From Chrysemys picta bellii (taxonomy: Eukaryota > Chordata > Testudines > Emydidae): DNA of 64,000 nt. The stretch is from contig NC_088799.1 of assembly GCF_011386835.1 (NCBI RefSeq), forward strand, positions 73,117,302 to 73,181,301, in the 5' to 3' direction. Positions 22,401 to 31,929 of the stretch are shown here, one piece after another. The translations under genes and the position numbers were made by a program. Within the stretch, counting starts at the first letter, position 1. Each line of letters starts with the position of its first letter. A model generated the notes under the pieces. The model had not been told where the DNA came from, searched no databases, and was given only the letters and a program-made list of their open reading frames with translations.

Positions 22401-24837
22401 CCTGTTCCTTTTCTGGGCATATTGGGTGAATTGTTTGGTTCTCAATTTTTTTTCCAAAGCAGAACCAGGGGGACTTGTTCACTAGACATTTAACTCTCTC
22501 CAGACGACAGCTCAAAGAAGATGTAATTACCAGTTATATCATAATTTATTCAACAGTTAGAATTTATAATTTTTAAAATACTGATTTTTGTTTAATTTAA
22601 GCCAGTTTTCATCCTCAGTCCCTGCTTCACATCTTATTTCTGTACCTCTAATCAAAATAGCTACTAGGCACGTGAACTACAAAATAAAAAAAAAATACTA
22701 AAAACAAATAAGTAACTTAGGTTGTCTACAGCAAGAGGGGCATTAAAAACTAAAAATGACTTCCTAAGTGCGGGTAAACCATGACAGATTTAAAATGTGA
22801 GTCTTATTGTTCTGGTTTTAAATAACTAAACAAAGCCAAGCTCCCCCCTCCCTGCTGTTTAAATATGGCCTTATATCGTGTAGCCACCCTCTCCAAGCCT
22901 AAGCTCTGTTAGACCATCAAAATCACTGAATTCCAAAGTGGGAGGGAAAGCTGATGTAGCATGGTTTTTCTTTGTCTGTCTTCTCCAGGCCAGGACTTGG
23001 TAAAACACCTCCGTGGTGACAGTGAATTTAGAGTCCAAGCTGCTCTCCAGCAGCCTGAATGAAGAGATGTTCTTCCATTCATCACAACTGAATCCTCTCT
23101 TCCCTACTATGAATGAATGCTACAAAGGCCTTCATAGGTGAATGCATTGCTGCTGGTATTAGGTTAATATAAAGTATGCCTTAGCATTGGACTTCCTTAG
23201 TGAGAGTTTATAAGGTAACAAGTTCTCTAACTAGTCCTCTGGTGACTGAGTGTCTAGAAGCTATCAACACCTTGAACTGTGCATGGACGTGACCCAGGGA
23301 GTCAGTGCAGAGATATGAGAACTTTTGTTTGTACACTAACTGCAACTCAGCACATTCAAGAGGATAGTAGCTAGATTTTATATTGCCTAAAGCTTCTGGG
23401 TATGCTTCAAGACGAGTACCTTACAGTCTACGAATCTGAGCTTCAAGGCAAATAATACAGGTTCTTGTTTGCCTAAAGAAAGCAGTGCACGTCTTTCCCC
23501 TGAACAAAAGAAGACAAACTTTTTTTCATTATCAGGGGGGGAAAAACTATGTAATGTGTACAATACCACAAATGCATAGTGTTGGATCAAGCACCTTGGC
23601 AAAGAATAAATGAATGATGCATAATGACTAGCTCATTATGGAGGCCACCTGTTTCTGCATTGCTTGATCCTCAATAAGCAACTTCAAGATAAATGCACCT
23701 CTCCTAAGACCACCTGTCTGTAGAGATCTTTATTTTCTAATCACGGAGTAGCTGTTAATATCAGATTCCACTGTAATTGAAACATCTGGTGGCTGTTCCT
23801 CACTATGGATTACTCTTCAGCAGATAAACCTTTCAAAAATTGTTCACCAGGATGACAGTTACCTGTTTTCATTACTTTTTAACTGTTCACTACTAGAACC
23901 AATTACTTAAACTAATCAATTATTCCTTCATGAGGATAAATGAATGCCTTAAATGCTGAGAAATAACCCTACGCATAACATATTTGCTCCATTAACAATT
24001 CCATCTTGATTTTGGGGGGCAAAGGAATAACACTTTATAATTCTATATTCAACTGGAATTAGATTGCATTCCAATTGTATTTCTATTTTAATTTGTTACT
24101 CAAACAAATGAAGTGGTTTAACTGCACTGCACAGTATATTGTACCTTTATAAGAGTTGAACACTTACTGATTATTTGATTAGGGAGAAATAGATTACAAA
24201 GATGAATGTTAGAGGAAGTAAGTACTGATTCATTCTCAGTGGTTTAGCTAAGCAGATACAAAAGTTTCAAACACGATAAATAGTGCATTCTAAATACCTT
24301 AAACAGCACTAATATGGGTCATGGGAACGAGCTTAATGCAGATTACTTCAGTTTGAGGACCAGCAAGTGCAGGGAATGGGGTCTGTACAGTGGCATCCTG
24401 CTTCCCTTGGACTAGTGGGACAGGTTGGTCCCATCACTGCCATGGGATGCTAATCCACATAATTCATGCTGTCTCCTGCTGACTGTCCACTTCCTCCATC
24501 CTGTAGTTGTTGTCAAAGGAAAGCAAAGCTGGGACCTACTGGTCCCACAGCACTTCTATTGTGTCCACCGCAGGTGTTTTTTTAAATAAATAAATAAAAA
24601 ACTGCATACTCCCAGGACAGGAAAGGCTGCTGCTGTCACAAATCCATACCCTCATCTTCAGTCTGCTCCTCTGTGCTTTCCATAGCATTTAGTCTAGCTG
24701 TGAGAAGAGATTAAAGATGGCTGCTATTAATTCCCTATAGCAAGAGAGAGGACTGGAAAGGGTGAACTTGGGGAATGTCCTCTCTCTCTCCCAGCTTCAA
24801 CTTCCTGCCATTGGATCATGTTCTACCTTTCTATGCT
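19489..24837. other. AT-rich stretch with eroded repeat fragments, no gene
   Basis: Contains the palindromic repeat at 21621-22101 and related fragments near 19733-19785, 20945-21000 and 21415-21480, recognisable by CCTGATCC and TCAATGGGAGTTTT-type strings. A truncated miniature-element end, TATGTCTACACA, sits at 21000-21011. A hairpin with 8-bp arms (CATAATGA/TCATTATG) lies at 23620-23640. No exon-like frame was recognised. Confidence 0.45.
21621..22101. repeat. Old palindromic interspersed repeat split by a miniature-element-like insert
   Basis: GGTCCTGATCCAGCAAAGCA at 21623-21642 is the inverted counterpart of TAAGTGCTTTGCTGAATAGT near 22048-22067, with TCAATGGGATTACTTACAT at about 22005-22023 as the centre of the palindrome. 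Between them, about 21647-21962 begins with GCTTGTGTACAC and ends CGGTAGACATGA, resembling a degraded Harbinger-type miniature element, with no clear duplication. Similar palindromic copies are at 27908-28022 and 41964-42084. The family name is not known to me. Confidence 0.45.
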
Positions 24838-25675
24838 AGGTTAAAGAGCCCATTATTAAATGTTTCTCATGTAGGTATTTGTAATCATGTTACCCCGTAA
24901 TCTTTTCTTTAAGATAAATAGATTAGACTGAAGGTCAATCACTGTAATGCATGTTTTGTAATCCTTGAATCATTCTTGTGGTTATTGTTTGAATTCTCTC
25001 CGATATATCTTGAATTGTGGGCACCAGAACTGGACACAGTATTCCAGCAGCAGTTGCATCAGTGCCTAATACCTCTGTAAAATAACATCTCTCTCCTACT
25101 CGAGATTCCCCTGTTCATGCATTCCAGGATTGCAATTACTCTTTTGGACACAGTGTCACGTGGGGAGTTTATGTTCAGCTGATAATCCATCATGACTCCA
25201 AAATGTTTTTGGAGCCTCTGCTTCCCAGGATAGTTTCTTCCTCTCTCTCTCTCTCTCTCCCTCTCCCTCCCCCCCCCCTTGTAAGTATGTCCTACATTCT
25301 TTGTTCCTAGACATACGTCTTTACATTTTGCTATATTAAAATGTATATTGTTGACTTGTACTGAGTTTACCAATAGATGCTACTCACCACTCCCCCAATT
25401 TTTGACGTCTGCAAACTTTATCAGTGACTTTTGTTTTCCTTCAGGTCATTGGGGGAAAAAATGTTAAATAGCATAGGGCCAAGAATCAATCCTTGCAGGA
25501 CTCCACTGTAAACATACCTACTTGATGGTGATGATGATGATGATGATTCCCTGTTTACAGTTATATTCTGAGACCTATCACTTAGTTTGTAATCCATTTA
25601 ATGTATGCTGTGTTAATTGTATATTTTAGTTTTTTAATCAAAATTTTCTGTGGTAGTAAGTGAAATGCCTGAGAC
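24838..25675 (-). pseudogene. CR1 LINE fragment (ORF2 remnant), proximal part, interrupted by a hAT element
   Basis: The plus strand reads as the antisense of a CR1 ORF2 and the minus strand retains FNIAKCKDVCLGTKN, a degraded HFNVDKCKVMHIG-type segment downstream of the RT domain, in a frame at 25059-25373. Strings such as CACCAGAACTGGACACAGTA are diagnostic. Two microsatellites have expanded inside it: (CT)n at about 25238-25262 and (GAT)n at about 25527-25547. The fragment stops at 25675 where a hAT element is inserted; the LINE resumes at 27142. Confidence 0.82.
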
Positions 25676-27141
25676 CAGGGGTCGGCAACCTTTCAGAAGT
25701 GGTGTGCCAAGTCTTCATTTATTCACTCTAATTTAAGGTTTTGTGTGCCAGTAATACATTTTAACATTTTTAGAAGGTCTCTCTCTATAATATATAACTA
25801 AACTATTGTTGTATGTAACGTAAATAAGGTTTTTTTAAATGTTTAAGAAGCTTCATTTAAAATTAAATTAAAATGCAGATCTTATCAGTTTAGTGTGATC
25901 CTTCCCCTTGCTTTTCCTTGCTGAGTTTTCCAATGTCTGGCACATATTTGGATAGTTTAAGCTGCACACAGGCTTCTGAGAGATCAGTTGTTAACTGGCT
26001 CCGAGAGAGACAGAGGACAGATTTCATGTGTGAAAATACCTGTTCACACAGGTATGTAGATCCAAATGCTGAAAGCATTGCAAATGCAATTTTCTTCAAA
26101 CAGTTAAATTTCACTGTCAGGGACGTCCAGCAGGTCAGAAGAGAGGGCCAATGATCTCTTTCGGTAGCTTTAAGTGCACTCCGCAGATTTTCAATCTTTG
26201 ATGCCCACAATTCTGAGCTTTTTAACTGAATGAGCTGCATTTCGAAATCTTCAACACCCATCCACTTAAATACAGACAATTCCAAGTAGTTTTCATTGAA
26301 CTTTTCAGGTTTAATTAGAAAAGAAAGTGTTGGGCCAAATCGCTGGAAATCTTGAAATCTGTCAGAAAATTCTGATTCCAGTTCTTGTATGTACATTCCA
26401 GTCTCATCGACACTGACAGTGCAACGTGTTGATAGCTCTTTTCTGTGTTGGAAGTAGCAGAAAGTCGAAGTTCGAATATCCCGAGAAAAAACTGCTAGTT
26501 TTACAACAAATGCCTTCCAGATTTCATAAAGATCCAGAACTGTTTGCCCTGCACCCTGGAGACAGAGGTTGAATTCGTTTACGTGAGCGGTGATGTCAGT
26601 TAGAAACATGAGCTTACACAGTCATTTGTCATCATCCAGTTCGGGGTAGTTTTGTCCTTTTTCTGACAAAAAGGCCTTGATTGCATCAAAACAGTTTACA
26701 AAGTGCACCAAAACCTTGCCATGACTTAGCCACCAAATGTTGCTGTGAAGTGAAATGAATGGGCATCTAACTTTGCTTTCTTAGGAGCTGACATTTTGTC
26801 AAATGTACCCCTCAACTTACAGTGTGGCAAAAAATTGCTACAGACGGCATGCACAGTGTCAAACGCAAATGTGCTGTACAACATGACATGATAGTTATGT
26901 AGGCAGCAAATCAGGACTTAAAAATATCCTAGTACAGTGGTGCTGGGACAATTTTTAAGGTGGGCTGAGCTGCAGTGGGCCACAGCTGGGGACGGCTGCA
27001 GAGCCCCGGCCCGGCAGCCGGGATCCCAGGATGGCAGCAAAGCGCCCGGGACTGGTGGCCGGGACCCGGGCAGTGTGAGTGCCACTCAAAATCATCTTGC
27101 ATGCCGCCTTTGGCATGAGTGCCATAGGTTGCTGATCCCTG
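25676..27141 (-). mobile_element. Internally deleted hAT (Charlie-like) transposon nested in CR1
   Basis: Ends CAGGGGTCGGCAACCT and inverted CAGGGATCAGCAACCT match at 14 of 16 positions. The 8-bp duplication is imperfect: CCTGAGAC on the left (25668-25675) and CTTAGAC on the right (27142-27148). Both derive from the CCTTAGAC expected from the interrupted CR1, one by substitution and one by loss of a C. The interior keeps the 3' part of a transposase gene; near the right end a GC-rich block (about 26975-27070) resembles hAT miniature elements. The element post-dates the CR1 it sits in. Confidence 0.83.
25890..26760 (-). pseudogene. hAT transposase, C-terminal half, dead
   Basis: The minus strand encodes the end of a hAT transposase: NIWWLSHGKVL (about 26700-26741), FDAIKAFLSEKGQ, then FLTDITAHVNEFNLCLQG, and the C-terminal dimerisation region LKKIAFAMLSAFGSTYLCEQ (residues 171-190 of the 239-residue open frame at 25890-26609) followed by VFSHMKS. 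This arrangement resembles the Charlie group that also gave rise to the C-terminus of vertebrate GTF2IRD2. hAT transposases cut out elements carrying matching ends and act as multimers through this domain. An in-frame TGA at 26622-26624 stands where Trp is expected before LCKLMF, and the N-terminal half with the BED finger and first catalytic residues is missing. It cannot be functional. Confidence 0.82.
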
Positions 27142-27183
27142 CTTAGACAAGTCTAAGTATATTACATCATCACTGTTACCTTC
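27142..27183 (-). pseudogene. CR1 fragment, continuation beyond the hAT insertion
   Basis: AAGTCTAAGTATATTACATC at 27149-27168 is the CR1 antisense segment expected directly after the sequence ending at 25675, which shows that the hAT element interrupts one CR1 copy. Similarity fades after about 27183, the 5' truncation of this CR1 copy. Confidence 0.75.
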
Positions 27184-28066
27184 TTGCTCTATACTTCAGC
27201 TAACCTAGGAATCCCACTTGCAGTGCAAAGCTGTGGGTGTTTAGGCTATTAAGTGTGGAATAGTAAAGCTTTTCTGCACAACTGTTTTTGTATCAGAGAC
27301 TCTCTTTTTTTTAGTTTATAAAATGCCTCATTCAGCTAACACTAAGTGTCTGGTTCATACTGTAAAACCAAGTATTTCAGATACAAGGATGGAACACATA
27401 CATTCACCCTGTTAAATCAAGATATGGAAAAGTAAGCAATGTGTATTACTATACCTGGCTGTAGATGACTGTTGAGATATGGACCGAAAGACCCAGTGCC
27501 TTCAACCAGCTGACATGCTCCATGGACTGATATACCTCTTTTCATAGCTTTTGGCTAAGTATGTTTAAATATTGCAACAGACTGCTTGGAGCATTAACAG
27601 TATTGGAAAATGTCTAAGTGTTCTCTGTATTACAATTGCAGACAGTTTCTAAAGAGAGCAAACTGGTTAGTTTTTAGATCATTAAATATAGAGGAAAAAT
27701 GGAATCAAGTATGGGGGAGGATAAAGAACGAGTAAATATAAAGTAGGAAAACATGTAATTGGTATATGTTCTTACCTTGCATTGTTTTGAAGTCATTTCA
27801 TTTAGTGGTCTGATTTAATTCCTTAATGCTAGGCTGTGAATTTGTAAAGACAGCCTGATTTCCCTCTCACCCTATACTTAATATTTACATTTCCTCCCTT
27901 ATTGGGCGTTAATGCCCTGATACTGCAAACAGTTATGCCTATGGGTAAAAGGTAACCATAGGCATATGAGTAGTTCCATATTTAAAGTTAAGCACCTGCA
28001 TAATTGCTTTTAGAATTGAGGCATTAGAAAATTATCTGAGTTTAATAGATGGAGATATACCCATCT
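27184..28066. other. Intergenic stretch containing one palindromic repeat copy (27908-28022)
   Basis: At 27908-28022 strings such as GCCCTGATACTGCAAACAG and the inverted CACCTGCATAATTGCTTTT flank ATAGGCATATGAGTAGTTCC, a further eroded copy of the palindromic family at 21621. The rest shows no gene or bounded element. Confidence 0.45.
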
Positions 28067-28067
28067 C

Positions 28068-28237
28068 ATAGAACTAGAAGGGACCCTGAAAGGTCATTGA
28101 GTCCAGCCCCCTGCCTTCACTAGCAGGACCAAGTACTGATTTTGCCCCAGATCCTAAGTGGGCCCCTTAAAGATTGAATTCACAACCCTGGGTTTAGCAG
28201 GCCAATGCTCAAACCACTGAGCTATCCCTTCCCCCTA
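28068..28237 (-). mobile_element. tRNA-derived SINE with CR1-like tail (turtle polIII/SINE, CrySINE type)
   Basis: Read on the minus strand, it starts GGGGGAAGGGATAGCTCAGT and contains an RNA polymerase III A box (TAGCTCAGTGG) and a B-box-like GTGAATTCAATC (consensus GGTTCRANNCC, degraded), so the head derives from a tRNA. The body ends in a tail, TGACCTTTCAGGGTCCCTTC, close to the CR1 3' end. This is the known tortoise SINE design in which the tail lets CR1 reverse transcriptase copy the SINE RNA. It is about 170 bp, non-coding, and no clear target duplication was found. Confidence 0.85.
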
Positions 28238-29436
28238 AAGGGCTGAGGTTCTAGACACCCATCAGAAATACCAGATATTGTGCAACCAAGGCGATAGCTT
28301 ATTGTCTTTCCAATAAATCCTAGTATTCTTAACAGGAATGCTTTTCAAAATGTATCTTTATGGTATACTATTTAGTTAGAATATTGCCATTTCAGGAGAA
28401 GGCTGCACATTTTAATTATTTCATTAAAGGTTGTGAGATCACATTATTTCTGATCCCCAAAATGGCCTTTCCTTTGTTGTTGGCACCCATTTTAGTCGAT
28501 ATCAGGGAATATATTGTGTTTAAGCTGAATTGAAATTCTGCACCAAGGGCCCTGGACTCTGTGGCAAGCAGGTGTAGCAGGATGGAGATTCTAAGGCAGC
28601 TTGCTTTACATTTAAAAAAAAATTAAGTTTTTAATTAATGAAATAATAAAATAATCAATGCAGTCAATACTAGACCCCCTTGTTTTTTTAATGTTAAAAT
28701 TCAATTTGGTTTTAGGCACTATAACAAGGGTTTTCAAATACTTGAGATTTTAGCATTGGCAATGAATAACTTTGTTTCAGAAGCAGTCATGGGGAAACGG
28801 GAGTCTTTGGAACCTGGGGAGATTGAGTGTGGGATAAAAATGTTAGCCAGATGGTGTTTCATGCTGTTTCCACACTGAAAGGCATTGCTGCATGAATTTA
28901 TGTGGGGCTGATATTTGAAACATTTTTTTTTAAAAGCTTATCAAGTGAACAAATTCCATCACTGAGACACAAGAACTTTGGGACAAATTGCTGGTGGTTT
29001 TTTTGGTTGCTTTTAAGGTTGTTTTCTGAGTGAAAGGACTATTTTCTTCAAACTTGGCTTTTTTAATAGATCTCACTGTTTTGTAGATCTTACTGGTAAA
29101 TTTTTGGAAAGCTTTTGTGTTAAGTGGCCCTCTAATCAGGTTTGCAGATTCAGCAAAGTGAATTAGTTGACAGATGTGAGCAGCTCCATCAGCTAATCTT
29201 GCAAACACGTAATTAAGCTGTGACTGACATGTGAATGCATACCTGTATTTTACCTAATTTTAAAAGCTGGAAAGTATAGAGTTGTGATGCATTAGAGGTT
29301 TGCAGATTGTGGCAACTATGGTTTGCATAATGTGGACAAAAGGAACGTTTTTAAATGTTTCCTTTTTAGAAGTTAGTAAACATTTTTAAGACAAATGTAA
29401 TTGTCCTTTTCCTAATTGTGTAAAAGTTAGAATTAG
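28238..29436. other. AT-rich stretch, no gene
   Basis: No coding similarity, RNA gene or bounded repeat was recognised between the SINE and the target duplication of the PLE. A 92-codon open frame at 28930-29208 (minus) has no recognisable motif. Confidence 0.5.
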
Positions 29437-29488
29437 ATGTATTTTTCTGAAAAGTTTCAGAGTAGCAGCCGTGTTAGTCTGTATCCGC

Positions 29489-29942
29489 AAAAAGAAGAAC
29501 AGGAGGACTTGTGGCACCTTAGAGACTAACAAATTTATTAGAGCATAAGCTTTCGTGGACTACAGCCCACTTCTTCGGATGCATATAGAATGGAACATAT
29601 ATTGAGGAGATATATATACACACACAGACAGAGAGCATAAACAGGTGGGAGTTGTCTTACCACCTCTGAGAGGCCAATTAATTAAGAGAAAACAAACTTT
29701 TGAAGTGATAATCAAGCTAGCTCAGTACAGACAGTTAGATAACAAGTGTGAGAATACTTACAAGGCGAGATAGATTCAATGTTTGTAATGGCTCAGCCAT
29801 TCCCAGTCTTTATTCAAACCGGAGTTGATTGTGTCTAGTTTGCATATCAATTCTAGCTCAGCAGTTTCTCGTTGGAGTCTGTTTTTGAAGTTTTTCTGTT
29901 GTAATATAGCCACCCGCAGGTCTGTCACTGAATGACCAGACA
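29489..29942 (-). repeat. PLE inverted repeat, left arm (pairs with 31463-31916)
   Basis: Reading base by base, this arm is the exact reverse complement of 31463-31916 over 454 bp with no indel; I found no mismatch. It covers the last part of the GIY-YIG reading frame, its stop codon and the 3' UTR, including AGAGACTAACAAATTTATTA. Confidence 0.92.
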
Positions 29943-31299
29943 GGTTAAAGTGTTCTCCCACTGGTTTTTGAGTATTTTGATTCCTGATGTCAGATTTGTG
30001 TCCATTAATTCTTTTGCGTAGAGACTGTCCGGTTTGGCCAATGTACATGGCAGAGGGGCATTGCTGGCACATGATGGCATATATCACATTGGTAGATGTG
30101 CAGGTGAACGAGCCCCTGATGGTATGGCTGATGTGATTAGGTCCTATGATGATGTCACTGGAATAGATATGTGGACAGAGTTGGCATCGGGGTTTGTTAC
30201 AAGGATAGGTTCCTGGGTTAGTGGTTTTGTTCAGTGATGTGTGGTTGCTGGTGAGTATTTGCTTTAGGTTCGGGGGTTGTCTGTAAGCGAGGACAGGTCT
30301 GTCTCCCAAGATCTGTGAGAGTAAAGGATCATCTTTCAGGATAGGTTGTAGATCTCTGATGATGCGCTGGAGAGGTTTTAGTTGGGGGCTGAAGGTGACA
30401 GCTAGTGGTGTTCTGTTATTTTCTTTGTTGGGCCTGTCTTGTAGGAGGTGACTTCTGGGTACTCGTCTGGCTCTGTCAATCTGTTTTTTCACTTCAGCAG
30501 GTGGGTATTGTAGTTTTAAGAATGCTTGATAGAGATCTTGTAGGTGCTTGTCTCTATCCAAGGGATTGGAGCAAATGCGGTTATATCTTAGGGCTTGGCT
30601 GTAGACAATGGATCGTGTGGTGTGTCCTGGATGGAAGCTGGAGGCATGTAGGTAAGTGTAGCGGTCAGTAGGTTTCCGATATAGGGTGGTATTTATGTGA
30701 CCATCGCTTATTAGCACAGTAGTGTCCAGGAAATGGACCGCTTGTGTGGATTGATCTAGGCTGAGGTTGATGGTGGGATGGAAATTATTGAAATCATGGT
30801 GAAATTCCTCAAGGGCTTCTTTTCCATGGGTCCAGATGATGAAGATGTCATCAATGTAGCGCAAGTAGAGTAGGGGCGTTAGGGGACGAGAGCTAAGGAA
30901 GCGTTGTTCTAAGTCAGCCATAAAAATGTTGGCATATTGTGGGGCCATGCGGGTACCCATAGCAGTGCCGCTGACTTGAAGGTATATATTGTCCCCAAAT
31001 GTGAAATAGTTGTGGGTGAGGACAAAATCACAAAGTTCAGCCACCAGGTTAGCTGTGACATTATCAGGGATACTGTTCCTGATAGCTTGTAGTCCATCTT
31101 TGTGTGGAATATTGGTGTAGAGGGCTTCTACGTCCATAGTGGCCAGGATGGTGTTTTCTGGAAGATCACCGATGGATTGTAGTTTCCTCAGGAAGTCAGT
31201 GGTGTCTCGAAGATCCCACTGAGGATTACCTAAAGAAACTACACCATCTGCTAAAAAAACTCCCTGACAAAGCACAGGAACAAATCTGTACAGACACAT
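29776..31299 (-). CDS. Penelope-like reverse transcriptase with C-terminal GIY-YIG endonuclease, chimeric N-terminus
   Basis: A 507-residue open frame. Reverse transcriptase motifs: MDVEALYTNIP (55-65, motif A), SGTAMGTRMAPQYANIF (110-126, motif B), YLRYIDDIFIIW (145-156, motif C with the YIDD catalytic core) and VHFLDTTV (188-195). A Cys cluster CNKPRCQLC (367-375) precedes the GIY-YIG nuclease: VIYAIMC (405-411), YIGQTGQSLRKRINGH (419-434) and GEHF (448-451). RT plus GIY-YIG is the hallmark of Penelope-like elements, which nick a target and copy their RNA there. The frame has no stop or shift from residue 30 to the end. Residues 1-28 are not PLE protein: they come from the antisense of the inverted A segment, so the ATG at 31297-31299 is accidental. 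The 5' RT part (with LPKIHKP) is on the opposite strand, so no full enzyme can be made from this locus. Confidence 0.88.
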   Translation of the reverse strand: MCLYRFVPVLCQGVFLADGVVSLGNPQWDLRDTTDFLRKLQSIGDLPENTILATMDVEALYTNIPHKDGLQAIRNSIPDNVTANLVAELCDFVLTHNYFTFGDNIYLQVSGTAMGTRMAPQYANIFMADLEQRFLSSRPLTPLLYLRYIDDIFIIWTHGKEALEEFHHDFNNFHPTINLSLDQSTQAVHFLDTTVLISDGHINTTLYRKPTDRYTYLHASSFHPGHTTRSIVYSQALRYNRICSNPLDRDKHLQDLYQAFLKLQYPPAEVKKQIDRARRVPRSHLLQDRPNKENNRTPLAVTFSPQLKPLQRIIRDLQPILKDDPLLSQILGDRPVLAYRQPPNLKQILTSNHTSLNKTTNPGTYPCNKPRCQLCPHIYSSDIIIGPNHISHTIRGSFTCTSTNVIYAIMCQQCPSAMYIGQTGQSLRKRINGHKSDIRNQNTQKPVGEHFNLSGHSVTDLRVAILQQKNFKNRLQRETAELELICKLDTINSGLNKDWEWLSHYKH

Positions 31300-31547
31300 G
31301 CCTAGAACCCCGACCAGGGGTATTCTATTTGCTACCTAAGATCCATAAACCTGGATATCCTGGACGCCCCATCATCTCAGGCATTGGCACCCTAACATCA
31401 GGCTTGTCTGGTTATGTAGACTCTCTCCTCAGACCCTACGCTACCAGCACTCCCAGCTATCTTGTCTGGTCATTCAGTGACAGACCTGCGGGTGGCTATA
31501 TTACAACAGAAAAACTTCAAAAACAGACTCCAACGAGAAACTGCTGA
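31212..31547 (+). pseudogene. PLE N-terminal RT segment fused out of frame to the GIY-YIG end
   Basis: From 31218 the plus strand reads TEDYLKKLHHLLKKLPD, then GVFYLLPKIHKPGYPGRPI and SGYVDSLLRPYATSTPSYL. This is the RT segment that directly precedes the minus-strand core, whose first true residues are LRDTTDFLRKL. At 31463 it jumps to the C part (a SGHSVTDLRVAILQQ coding sequence, present in a different frame), so the 72-codon frame that begins at 31329 ends in nonsense residues at 31547. The C part keeps its own frame to the normal stop near 31627. It is a rearranged fragment without function of its own. Confidence 0.83.
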
Positions 31548-31916
31548 GCTAGAATTGATATGCAAACTAGACACAATCAACTCCGGTTTGAATAAAGACT
31601 GGGAATGGCTGAGCCATTACAAACATTGAATCTATCTCGCCTTGTAAGTATTCTCACACTTGTTATCTAACTGTCTGTACTGAGCTAGCTTGATTATCAC
31701 TTCAAAAGTTTGTTTTCTCTTAATTAATTGGCCTCTCAGAGGTGGTAAGACAACTCCCACCTGTTTATGCTCTCTGTCTGTGTGTGTATATATATCTCCT
31801 CAATATATGTTCCATTCTATATGCATCCGAAGAAGTGGGCTGTAGTCCACGAAAGCTTATGCTCTAATAAATTTGTTAGTCTCTAAGGTGCCACAAGTCC
31901 TCCTGTTCTTCTTTTT
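31463..31916 (+). repeat. PLE inverted repeat, right arm (pairs with 29489-29942)
   Basis: Reverse complement of the left arm over 454 bp. It lacks the terminal 39 bp or so that the left arm has outside the repeat, and abuts the target duplication directly at 31917. At its inner end it joins the A segment at ATCTT (31459-31463), which is inverted relative to AAGAT at 31210-31214. Confidence 0.92.
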
Positions 31917-31929
31917 ATGTATTTTTCTG

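Larger units (their letters stand above)
29450..31916 (-). mobile_element. Penelope-like element with rearranged halves and 454-bp inverted repeats
   Basis: A 2,467-bp insertion lies between identical 13-bp duplications ATGTATTTTTCTG (29437-29449 and 31917-31929), which proves one integration event. Calling the parts of an intact element A (5' RT segment), B (RT core to GIY-YIG) and C (3' coding end plus UTR), the locus reads C', B', A, C on the plus strand. B and C are on the minus strand at 29450-31214; A is on the plus strand at about 31210-31463; a second C follows at 31463-31916. The outer left end carries about 39 bp more of the 3' terminus (GTAGCAGCCGTGTTAGTCTG at 29462-29481) than the right arm does. 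PLEs often carry direct or inverted terminal copies of themselves; the inverted A segment is extra. Confidence 0.9.

Noticed and set aside
25059..25373. Open frame with an Arg-Glu repeat
   Set aside because: CR1 antisense with an expanded (CT)n tract; not a host protein.
28190..28237. tRNA-like sequence with A and B boxes
   Set aside because: It continues into a CR1-like tail, so it is the head of a SINE and not a tRNA gene.
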